A DNA stretch of 64,000 nucleotides from Rotaria socialis (taxonomy: Eukaryota > Rotifera > Eurotatoria > Philodinida > Philodinidae). A program made the position numbers and the translations under genes. The notes below the pieces were generated by a model. The model saw only the letters and a list, made by a program, of their open reading frames with translations. It was not told the DNA's origin and searched no databases. Every line of letters begins with the position of its first letter. Within the stretch, counting starts at the first letter, position 1. Location: the NCBI GenBank assembly GCA_905331475.1, contig CAJNYU010000003.1:124001-188000 (forward strand), given 5' to 3'. Positions 52,208-62,813 of the stretch are shown one piece after another.

Positions 52208-54616
52208 AGTATCTAAACATTTGGCAGACGCAATTGTAGAGATGTGAATAACAACAACTATTTCAAAGGAAAGAAATATAGTAAAAGAAAATGTCGATAA
52301 CGTGATTGCGACAATTAAGACTAAACTTTGATAAACATTTCGACGTTTAGGGTGGAGAAAAAGATTCGCTTGGATAATTAAATGTATGGGACGCTAAGTA
52401 AAACGTATTAAAATATGTTTACCGATGTAAATAGTATACATATATGCACTGATTTCGATATATATTCAAGGTTAGTGCGTACAAAAGAAAAATAAACGAT
52501 CTCTACAAATGTTTTATAGTTGAATCTGTAGGTGTTGTGTATAGCATACGACAATATTCACTCAATCCAACCAAATCATTCATAGATGATAGTAAACATA
52601 TTGAAATAAATTATTGTACACATTAATGCATCCGCACTTACTTTTACTCGGACGTCTGCACTCTATTACATAAAAACTATTAAAATATGTATAATTGATA
52701 GAGACACATTGTACACCAACATAATTGACAGTTGTTAATGATCATCTCATTATAATCACGTTCCTGTCGACTGATACGCTATATAGCATTGTTTTCTATT
52801 GATTCGTATGAAATATCTGATTGCTATTATGTAACATGAAAGCTTCACTGTTCTGAACAGTCATTGTCTCGAATCGTGCACATCAGTATGATAGTTTACA
52901 TGTTTTTTGTGTACTCAAAAAGTGCGTACACTAGAATCGGCCAGTGTGTCCGGCCGTAGACACGATAAATTTCGAAAGGAGAGTCAGACCGTGATGAAAT
53001 TTTCCACACAGTTCAATCTCATGAATATCTCGGTCGAGTTCGAAGATGAGAAGGATCCCTCAAGAAATGGTTGAATTATCGAAAACATTGCCATTTTTGA
53101 CCAGATCATCCCTGGGGAGGGGTACAGGGATTTTTTTTTCAGAATTATCCGCAACATATATAAATCAACTCAGTTTTTAACGCTGATTCCGAATCTGATA
53201 TTAGTTTTGAACTAAATCGTAGCTGTCTAACGAAACATCGCCTGAAAAACGTCTCAAAATGCACAAAAACTCCATCCAGAAATCAAATTGTCTAGTTTCT
53301 CATGATAATTTTGGTGTTCAGACATTCTAGAATGACTCATATGTCCCATGCGATTTTTGCAGTACACATAACTCTCGGATGAAATCCGAAGTTTCCACGT
53401 TTATTTATATTACTATTGGTTAGCTAATAAACATGCTCATCATTCAACATAAATGATATATATATATATATATAATTCTTTTATTATCTGATAGATAGAT
53501 ATACAATTGAAAAATATTCTTGGCATTTTTCTTATTAATATCAGAAAATTCAAGCAGAGTTTTTGTGATCTTCATCATAAAAATTAGTATCATTAGCAAT
53601 TGAATTAGTTGTTTTTGATAATTAATATCTATGATGTTATTTATTTTATCTAATCAATCAAACATTAGTTTCATTTTGTTATAAATATTTAGTTGAATTT
53701 TTTCGATCTTCTTTTTCTTCTTTCTGTATCAACAAATCTGAAAACAAAAACAACAAACCATTCGAGTAAACCCGAATAAAAGTGTTAACAAACAAAAGGA
53801 TTTTTTTTAGTGAATAATGTAAACAATTTTTCTACAAATCTGTTCTAGTACTATTAGAAAAACATATAAGCAGGGCTAATTTTGTTTTGTTGGAGATCAG
53901 TTCGGGATTTCACGAAAAAAATGACATTGTGGAAGTAATTGAGTGCTAACATGTTGCTTTGCTAAAATAAGAAGAAAAAAAGTATTTTAGATTTATTCTT
54001 CAGAAACTAAAATATGAAAGATGATGTAGCTAATCATAGAGAGATTGTATTATTCTATTCAATCCTTTGGAAATACAATGGAACATTGTTCACATGGACC
54101 GAAGACAATTACTTGTAGTATAAAGTAGATTCCTATGGTCAAACATAGAAGCGGCAAAAAAATCATTTTTTTCTCATTATCATTGAGCGATAATTTCAAA
54201 AGATCGAGAAAAACGACTGAAAATACGTTCAGTAACAAATAGCATTCAATGGTAGTATACATACGAATAATGAAGTACGTCTGTAATTAAGAATAAAGTT
54301 TAATGATGTATGATTGAGATGTATTTGCTTTGAAATGTCATCATGATTTTCTATCTTTTTCTCTTCGCTTTGAGCTTCTTTCTCATGTAATTTTTGTTTT
54401 TTTGCATTAAATCAGAAGAAATAATTCAACATGTCAATATACACATTGTGCTCTCGTTTATCAGTGAGATAATCTATTCATCAGTTCTAATCTCTAACGT
54501 GTCATTTGTAGATTCAGAAATTGAAAAAAAAATAGAAAACGCTCAAATGTTAAAAGAACTCTGTTACGGATCTAGATTTTCATCTCTGTGCTGAAACACA
54601 TCGATTAGATCAAAAT
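52208..54616. other. 2.4 kb intergenic region with anomalous patch
   Basis: No coding sequence supported. At about 52930-53410 the sequence is less AT-rich and differs in texture from the flanks (for example tgtgtccggccgtagacac, a 6-bp-arm hairpin, at about 52946-52964). It may be a mobile-element remnant. A (TA)n microsatellite lies at about 53456-53474, and T-rich AT DNA follows. Confidence 0.4.
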
Positions 54617-55978
54617 TCATTTAATTTTCTTACATTTTGGCAGTTTTTTAGATGCAATGTGTAGCTTTTCGACAAAATCTGGAATTCCTAAACAAAAATC
54701 AACAACTATTATTTTACACAAAGAACAAATCTAATAATCAACATTACCACTTTGAGCTAAATATGAGTAAGTTGATGTAGGTATCGACGCTTTTGCATCT
54801 TCATGATACGTTAACAAAAATTTCATCCCTTTCTTTAAAAATAAAAACGAATCAAACATTTTAAGAAAATTCGATTATTTGTTTTCAACTAACTTCTTCA
54901 AGTCTATGTTTCGATTGAATAATCATTGATGATTCATATTTACTAACTCGTACACATTTCTGATCATCATGAACATTAGGATGATTGATTGAATGACATT
55001 TAATAATTATTTTAGGTGGTGCATCTTTTGGCGCATCAAGGCAATAACGTCTCACATAGAGATAATCACGATGATTGAACGGAAATGGAAATTTTTGTAT
55101 CCAATGAACAATATCACTATGAGTATTTTCATCAGTATCGATTACAGATAATCGTAGAGCATGATCATCCCATTTCATTCGATATTCAAGATCGAGCTTT
55201 GAAAGAAAAATATTTCATGTTTAAAATTTCATTTATCAATAGAACTCACTTACTTGTACTTGAAAAAAAACTAGCGCTGATATGTCATTAAATGTACCGA
55301 GAACTTTAAATAAAACAATTAAATAAAACAAAACATGTATATATATATGAATCAATAATATCTACTTTTATATGAATAAATTTGCAACTCATTATTATAT
55401 TTACGGTATAGCAATAGATGATCTTTCCTTATGACTTTTTCCCAACCGAGTGATACTAATACTTCATCGATTTTATCATGAGTCATATTTAGTAAATATT
55501 CATCAGAACTTGCTTCTTGTCTAAATTAAAAGAAAAAATTATCTAAAATCAAGTTTTACCTTATAGGGCAGAATAAAAGTTTTCAAAAATCTAATTATTG
55601 TAAATATGACTATACTGCATGCATTTCAAAACGGCATGAGGATCTTTCAAGCTTGACAATGTAGCCTTAAACTTACAATTCTTCATCAGTGACTCCATCA
55701 TTCTTCCATGAGAAAATAACCGCTGCACTAGTTAAAGCACCAATAATCGATGACGCACACGTAGTCGATTTTGTCTGATATTTGTTCCTAGAATATCTTC
55801 TTTGATTATCTTCCCAGTCATATTTATGCAATGAGATATTATCGATTTTTCGATTATTAGTGAATAATAATGGACTAAACGAAAGCAGATAACGACGTCG
55901 TTTACATCCGTCACAAAAGAATTTGAATGGCCATTTACTAATCGATTTCGAATATCGAATGAACCACTCAACCCACAT
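54617..55978 (-). CDS. STARD7: StAR-related lipid transfer protein 7
   Basis: START-domain protein; STARD7 carries phosphatidylcholine to mitochondria in animals. Six exons (55677-55978, 55366-55520, 55254-55303, 54894-55196, 54748-54832, 54617-54687) join in phase to 321 aa (human 370). The N-terminal 100 residues are basic with a hydrophobic segment (SSIIGALTSAAVIFSW), compatible with mitochondrial targeting or anchoring. The START domain runs from about residue 115 to the end: LGWEKVIRKDHLLLYR, LDLEYRMKWDDH, WIQKFPFPFNHRDYLYVRRY, RVSKYESSMII, GIPDFVEKLHIASKKL, each matching STARD7 in order. The ATG follows gcttttttag by about 18 bp. It lies 304 bp downstream of the FATP gene on the same strand, so two lipid-handling genes are adjacent. 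Confidence 0.93.
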
Positions 55979-56282
55979 GTGATCTTCTTTTTTTTTGTCT
56001 AAAAAAGCAAAGCAACCAACTTTGTATCAGATTTCAAGATAAAAAAATTAACAAACATTTTTTTATCTAAACATCAAAATTTTTAGCTGAAATCTTTTAA
56101 TATAAAACCAAAAAACAATTTATCAATCATTAAAATAGATGTATGAAAAACAAAAAATTCATTGCTTTATTGCTTCACTTATACATTGGAGAATGACAGC
56201 AAATAAGACTATAATAAATTGCAATGGAAAACAAACAAAAAAAAGATGTAGGACGGAATATAGAATAAAAAATTAAATCATT
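55979..56282. other. Short intergenic region FATP-STARD7
   Basis: A 304 bp spacer between two same-strand genes. On the minus strand it ends in gcttttttag about 18 bp before the STARD7 ATG, a possible 3' splice acceptor for a leader. AATAAA-like words serve the FATP 3' end. Confidence 0.5.
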
Positions 56283-58344
56283 TTAAAATTTAATTTCTTC
56301 TTGAAGTATTAATTCATAAATTTCAGGTGTTAAGCGTTGATAAGTCTGTTTGTGTTGATTCAAATAATAGATTGGGTCAGTTACACGATTTAGATCATAT
56401 GCTTCGTCTTGAAAAGCTGTCTTCTTTACTTTAAATGTACCTGGAACAGCAAAAGAAAAGAATAGAAAATCATATGAATAATCTCAACTAACCTGTTAAC
56501 TCGATACGTTTTGTCAAACGAATAAAACATGGTCGAGCATACGAAGGTAATCCCTGAGTTTTTAATTCTTGTACTAGTTTTATCAATTCAGTTGTTATTG
56601 ATGGATCATCAAGCATAACAGCCATTCCTGCTTTACCATCAAATCCTATACGAAAAACAGACTATGATGAATTTTTCTATTTTTTGAAGTCAAACTTCCA
56701 AACCTGGTATTGCCACTCCAAAAACTACAATATCATTCTTTTTTAAAATACTCGTAAGAATATTTTCTACTTCAACTGTAGAAACATTTTCACTTTTCCA
56801 ACGAAATGTATCACCTGTTCGATCACAAAAATAGAAATATCCATATTTATCAGCACATATGACATCGCCTAATTCGAAAACAACAAAAAACAAGAAAATA
56901 TTCATTTATATTCAATTTAATTTTTACCTGTATTAAAAGCTTTATCGCCAATTTTATAAATATTCTCAACGATTTTACGATTCGTTCCAGATGGATTGTT
57001 AACATAACCATCAAATGCATTCATTAAGGTTGTTTTGATCATTCCTAATAATAATCCACGTTCACCTGGTTTACATCGAATGCATAGTTTCGTTTTTTCA
57101 TCACGTAATGGTTCCATTGTATCGGGATCGAATTTAACAAGAATAGAACCAAGTAAACTAGGAAAAGCTACAGAATAAAATCCGCAAGCACCTGGATGAG
57201 AGTCCAGATTAACTAAAAAATAATATTTCCTTTCGAAAAACAAAGTAAAATCTAGGAAAATAATATTACAAAAATAAGCATTGCTTTCAGTAGCAGCATA
57301 AAATTCATAAATCTGACTTATATTAAATCTTTCAACAAATGGTGTCCATATATTTTGTCGAAGGCCATTACCAGCGCAAAAACGTATAGAATGCTTTCGG
57401 TCATTGTCACTTAGTGGTTGAGCCAGTAAAAATCGACATAATTCACCGACATATGAAAAACCCTTTTGAAGCAAAAATAAATATTTATTTTATTTTGATC
57501 ACTTTCCGTGGATGCTTACCGTGCATTTATATTTAATACAGTCTTTCCAAAAATTCGTAGCTGAAAATTTTTTACGCAACACTGTTGTACAACCACCTAA
57601 GAGACTAAATAACAAAAAAATAAAATAAATGTTACCGATTGATTTGATATTGAAAAAAAACGTACCTATAAGTGACGCAAACCCAACCCCCTATGAGAAT
57701 AGACGATCGAACAAATGAAACAATAACTTCTCTTTAGCAAAACAAAAAATCACTTACCAAGTGAATGATACAGTGGAAGAGTATTGTACATTATATCGTC
57801 TGGTTTGATATTAGTGGCACAGATAAAGCCATATGCTCCAAGGAAAAACCTATGAAAATTAAATATTGATATTTTTTTATTTACGAGAAAGGAGGGGGGG
57901 GACACTTTGTACACAAAACAGCCCTAAATGAAAATATGTTCAAAACTCGTTTCTAACCAACATTTCACATTGCACTATCTGAGAATACACGGTTCTGAAC
58001 TTCCACAGACCATTTTCAGCCTGTTTTAGTATCCTTTTGCAAGCAGTAGATTTCTACTATGGGAAATATACTGCCACGAATGTTGTAACAACTAACACCA
58101 AATTATACAAGCCCCCTTATTTATCCATAGATAGAACATGTAGAAAAATATGCGATGCTCGAAAATTCCTAAAGACCACAGGGTCGAAAGTCTGTGGGAA
58201 AACCATTGTTTGCGTAAAGTTTGCTCAACATGACCCTGAACAGATTCGATTAGTAGGTTTCTGTCGTGTAGCGAGCGAGAAGATGGCTCCAGTATATGTT
58301 GAGCTCCAATATGTATATAATGAAAGGGATACGTAAGGAATGAA

Positions 58345-58375
<31 letters not shown>

Positions 58376-61300
58376 GTGCGGCAGAGAGAAGCAGCATCAC
58401 TGATGTTAGTGACAGAACGAAGAAGTGACCTTTCTAGGACTCGAACCCACACCTTCTGCTATCCAATGACGTGTCGTAATCAGTTAGACAAGAAGAACAT
58501 TTTAATATTCGCTTAGCGTTATTATGCTACATCACGAACGCTAAAGGTTGTCAGGAGATCGTGGAATTCTGGTTTAGTTGTTCACTGCACTGATTAAGCA
58601 TCGAACAACACTTAGCACAAATATAGCCATCAGTCGACAGAGAAGTTCGAAACAAATGAGTGGTAAGAAAAAGTTGAATACATTTTCCCTTCAGAGGACG
58701 TCGAGTGTTCGCGGTCAGGTGACCACCCTAATAAAAATAAAGGAGTTTCACTGAACCTTGTAAAAGTTTTTCGAGTATTCAGCAACAGAACCCACTCAAA
58801 ATGGTTCTGAATAAGAAAAAATGGTACTGACAACGTTCTACACAGAGACGTTTTTTTCTTATCGGGAACCATTTTGGGCGAGTTTCGCTATTGGATACTC
58901 GACAAAACTTAAAAAAAGGTTCTGCAAAGCGCCTTTATTTTTTTCAGAGTACTAAAATAGGTGAAGCAATAGCCGACGAAAATCATACAAATTATATTTT
59001 CTCTCTTCACTCTGTACCAGTAAAACAGACTCTCCGAATCTCTCTCCCTATCCCACATCCTCTCTAAAAAGAATTCTCTGCCTGAAATATATTCTCTCGA
59101 AATTTCTCGTACAAATTCTTCATTTCAACTCTCTTTTTCTCTCTCGGAAATAATCTCACTGCATGTATTTCAGTCCATCTAAGATATGTTCTCTCGCATG
59201 CCTCCCATTTCAAATATCTTCTCTTCCACTAGAATTAACTGGCCACACTAATCATACCGTTGTTATCTCATTTTCATCTCTCATTCTAAATTACCACTGA
59301 AACCATCATAACAAAAGTTTTATACGCCCGTATTCCAACATCACCACTACAATAGAGCACGCCCGACAGTTAGGAAAACTTTCTTTCACTCGTCACTTAT
59401 CCATTTATGAAGCAGTGTATACACCGAAATCCTTACAATAGCCATTCCATTAAAATCCGACAACTCCGACATCGCTGCGTAAATATTACCTAACCTCTCC
59501 AAGCTTATGCAACCCTTCAGAAGAACCATATATGCCATTTCACAGTAGCACATTTTAAAGCGCTGAATGGGCTATCTTTCCACTGAAGAAATCATCTTGG
59601 TATCTAATTAGTTCAATACTCGAGATCATACGAACCACATTTTGCCAAACAATGGTTTTCCCACAGACTTTCGACACTGTGGTCTTTAGGAATTTTCGAG
59701 CACAGCATATTTTAGTATCATTTTGTAGGGTTTGAAAAGTTCTATCTATGGATACATAGAGAATTTGTATAATTTGGTGTTAGTTGTTACAACATTCGTG
59801 GCAGTATATTTCCCATAGTAGAAATCTACTGCTTGCAAAAGGATACTAAAACCGGCTGAAAATGTTCTGTGGAAGTTCAGAACCGTGTATTCTCAGATAG
59901 TGCAATGTGAAATATTGGTTAGAAACGAGTTTTGAGCATATTTTTCATTTAGGGCCGTTTTGTGTAAAAAAGTGTTCCCTCTCCTTTCACATTATAATAG
60001 ATCTTCGTTCAGTAATCCCTTATCAACCACAACAGGCTTATAATGCAGCAGTTTTTAGAGCTGAAAATTGCACTCGAATTCCACTCATCGATCAGTGTGC
60101 TTAAAAAACTAGAATATTCAATGCTTTGTGAAAGATAAAATTGTTTTTCAAACTGAAATTTTCTCGATATTCTATGTTCATGTATAAGAATTTGTCATTG
60201 GAAGCTATTAATTTATAGATAAGGTTGTGTATCCTTATCTCTTTGAAGTCTAACTCGTCAGTAGTTTCATACAAACTATGTAGAAAGTGCATATATTTTA
60301 TTTCAATCGATCTTTACAACTTAGACATATGTAAATTTTTGTTTCCGTTTAGATTAATTTCAAGGACTTCTAGTGCTTCTATACGCAGTGAAAAATATTC
60401 GCCGATTTCAATCAAATTATTGTGCAACAAAATCCGATCCGTAATCCAATTGATAATTTTGATTTTAATCGACCATTTTTCAGCCCAAATTTTATGCTAT
60501 TGCTAGCCCGGTGGAAATTAGTTTGATTGAAATCGGATTGCTTTCCAGTAAAATCCACATTGTCAAGCGATTGATAATTCGAATTGTGCTACAGAACAAT
60601 CAGATTTTAATCAAACTAATTTCCACTGGGATAACAATAACATCACGTTCGGGTTAAATGGTGATCGATTAAAATCAAAATTATCAATTGGATTGCGGAT
60701 TGGATTTTATTGTACAATAATTTGATTGAAATCAACGAATATTTTTCATTGGGTACGATGGAAAATATAGTCTTTTGATTTAATATTCGAATTCTTCAAA
60801 AAGTACAAGGCTAACTGTCAATTTAAGACACCTTATTGTATAGCTTTTTATTTCAGGTAGATAAAGTCGAGCAACACCATATATCATTATATTAATTTTA
60901 GACTAGAGACTACACCATTTTTCTTATCTAAGAAGATAGGAGACATTTATTTCACCTTCTATCCTATCTTTCCGTAACGAGAGAGTTGCATATGGAAACG
61001 ATGATGATAAAAAAGCACACTTGACCTTTTCAAATAGCCGTGATTCTCATCTTGAGTATCCATAAAAGCTCATGTAGCAGTCCGTGTGAATCTCGCAAGT
61101 TGACTAGGAATGTTTTTTTCAACAAACCTTGAATGCTTAATGACTGCTGCTTTAGGTAATCCAGTTGTGCCCGACGTGAATATATAGAAAACTGGATCTA
61201 TAACACGAACAGTCAAGATCACAAGAAATATAGTCTACTAGTAATTTATATTTAATTTACATACGTTTTAAATCGTATGGAATAGGTTTAGGAGGTTGTA

Positions 61301-62044
61301 CTGAACATATTTCAAATTTTTCATATAACTGAACTGTTTCGACAGAAGATGATACTGATTCAATGCCATTACTCATTTTGTTTGTCGATGTAGATTTTGG
61401 ATCAAATAAATAAATTTTTTTAATGTTTAATTCTTTTAATTCAGATCCAATTTCTATTGAGAACTCAAATTAAAATTCTATAAATTTTAAGAAAATATTT
61501 CTACCTGAAAGAATTTGTTTCGATGTAATAATGCTGATAGCTTTTACGGTTTGAATGGAATGTAACAGTGGTTTGCCACGTAAATTTGTATTAATTAAAG
61601 CAGTAATACAGCCAATTTTACTTAAACCAACCCAGACACATGGATATTCAAGTGAATTTTCAAGTATAAGTGCAATGACATCACCACGTGAGAAACCTTC
61701 AGCTGAGAAAAAGTTTCCTAATTGATTTGTTAAATCTTCCACCTTAAATTACCACAAAAAAGAAACGATTTTCTTTATCAATAATTTGATGTATATAAAT
61801 TATTACAAACCTGTTGAAATGAAAGAGATTTATCTTCAAAAATAAAGCATGGTTTCGATCCATGGAGTTTTACATTTTTACGGAATACTTGAATGAAATC
61901 TCGTCGTCGAAACATGTGATATCTAATTATCACAGTATGTTTCAAAAGTTTATACAAACCACCTAAATCACGTGGTAGTGTTGTCAAAACAATCAATATA
62001 AATTCCCATAACGATAAAATAGAAGCCCAAAGTTGATGAAACAT
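56283..62044 (-). CDS. SLC27A4: Long-chain fatty acid transport protein / acyl-CoA synthetase (SLC27A)
   Basis: FATP-family enzyme: ATP-dependent activation of long or very long chain fatty acids to CoA esters, at ER or plasma membrane. About 12 exons; those checked are 61811-62044, 61505-61742, 61265-61453, 61128-61197, 57758-57849, 57666-57690, 57520-57604 and 57270-57462, all in phase, giving roughly 650 aa, the family length. An N-terminal hydrophobic segment ([15 protein letters not shown]) is the membrane anchor. The AMP-binding loop is [14 protein letters not shown] (exon at 61128); further signatures are [54 protein letters not shown] and the FATP motif [23 protein letters not shown]1/4 subtype is not certain. 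An unusual 3,278 bp intron (57850-61127) holds transposons. The ATG directly follows catttcag. Confidence 0.93.
57887..58213 (+). repeat. Left terminal inverted repeat of foldback element
   Basis: Matches the reverse complement of 59646-59988. Shared landmarks include gccctaaatgaaaa, gcactatctgagaataca, gcagtagatttctactatgg and gaaaaccattgtttg at the inner end, after which similarity stops. Confidence 0.88.
58343..58495 (-). mobile_element. SINE-like unit: tRNA-like head and (TA)n tail
   Basis: On the minus strand a perfect RNA polymerase III B box (GGTTCGAGTCC, complement of 58437-58447) follows a tRNA-like stretch beginning around 58495 with an A-box-like GTCTAACTGATTACGA. After a short body comes a (TA)n tail at about 58343-58373. 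A tRNA head, body and simple-repeat tail is the layout of a SINE. The cloverleaf is imperfect, so it is not called as a tRNA gene. Confidence 0.5.
58734..58941. mobile_element. Nested small foldback MITE
   Basis: Arms of about 87 bp at 58734-58820 and 58855-58941 pair as inverted repeats: aaataaagg at the outer ends, ctcaaaatggttctgaataag versus cttatcgggaaccattttggg near the loop of about 34 bp. It lies inside the larger foldback element, so it inserted later or was captured by it. No open frame. Confidence 0.75.
59646..59988 (-). repeat. Right terminal inverted repeat of foldback element
   Basis: Inverted copy of 57887-58213 with small indels (for example an additional tagtatcattttgtagggt segment and differing A runs). 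Confidence 0.88.
60384..60753. mobile_element. 370 bp palindromic MITE flanked by TA
   Basis: Nearly the whole length folds back: the left arm from CGCAGTGAAAAATATTCG pairs with the right arm, whose reverse complement begins CCCAATGAAAAATATTCG, and inner blocks (ggaaattagtttgatt / aatcaaactaatttcc) pair too. Both ends are flanked by TA (60382-60383 and 60754-60755), which fits a Tc1/mariner-type target duplication. No coding capacity. Confidence 0.78.
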
Positions 62045-62813
62045 CTGAAATGATGATAAACAAATGTAATATACAATAAAACAATATCTCTTATGGGAAA
62101 GACTATCACTGTTGTTGTTCGTAGCAATATTAAATGAATCGTTTCTTCTTATCTTCCTATTTCAAAATAAGAAAAGAAAATTTCTAGCTTGCATGTTTAG
62201 TATGCTCTTTTCTTTCATCGTAGAAGAAAAAAGTACGAATGTTTCGTACGCGCATGCTCGTATAGAAGTATAAGCGAGTAAGTAGTTGAGGGTAAAGTGC
62301 AGCATACGAAAGTTTTTTTTTTATAAATCCTTAATTTAGTAACGGTGACATTGGAGAACATAAGAAAAAGAACTATGTACCTCAGACTTTGTCACTCATT
62401 TTTATCGAAACGAACACGTTGATTCATTGCATACAAACAGCATAGAATGAACATTTGGATAATTTTATTTGGTGACTCAACAAACATATCTGTTGTACTA
62501 TAACCATATCTAATTTTGAAGTTAATTTACTCAGCAAAGAACGAAAAAATTCTTTATTCTTCGAAAAAAAAGCAAAAAAAAGAACGTACGAAATGTATGT
62601 TGGTGATATATTCAGGGTCAAAAATACATTCACACATTCAGAACCTTTTTCTTTTTTTCAAGTCGTAAAATACAGGCACAATGTGTGTTAATGCGTTTAC
62701 AAAGAAAGAAAGAGAGAAGTAGAATGATAGTAATAATAATAATAATAATAAGCAAAAGAGATAAGTTGCGCACAAAACGTATAAAACACTGTAGTTAAGA
62801 ACTTTTGTTTCAT
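62045..62813. other. Intergenic region upstream of FATP
   Basis: Same-strand spacer of 769 bp. It holds a (TAA)n microsatellite at about 62730-62751. The FATP ATG is preceded directly by catttcag on the minus strand, so a leader exon or trans-splicing is possible. No gene seen. Confidence 0.5.

Larger units (their letters stand above)
57887..59988. mobile_element. Foldback (TIR) element, about 2.1 kb, non-autonomous
   Basis: Two long inverted repeats bound the element: left arm 57887-58213 and right arm 59646-59988, about 90% alike by eye. Both arms start with GAAAGGAG followed by a G-rich/ACACTTT block and ACACAAAACRGCCCTAAATG (reading inward). The interior has no transposase-like open frame, so it is non-autonomous. 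Target-site duplications could not be fixed with confidence. It could belong to a large MITE, foldback or other TIR transposon class. Confidence 0.85.
57850..61127 (-). other. 3.3 kb transposon-filled intron of FATP gene
   Basis: The intron splits [10 protein letters not shown] between CATTCAAG/gtttgt (donor) and ttttcatag/GTTTTT (acceptor). Its neighbours in the same gene are about 50-70 bp. Nearly two thirds is a foldback element with nested insertions, with a second MITE beyond it. Confidence 0.85.

Noticed and set aside
58037..58336. 99-codon plus-strand open frame in the left arm of the foldback element
   Set aside because: It lies mostly in the inverted repeat, has no family resemblance, and its counterpart in the right arm is not open.
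58425..58495. Functional tRNA gene on the minus strand
   Set aside because: The B box is perfect but acceptor and T stems pair poorly, and it is followed by a body and (TA)n tail, so a SINE-like remnant fits better.
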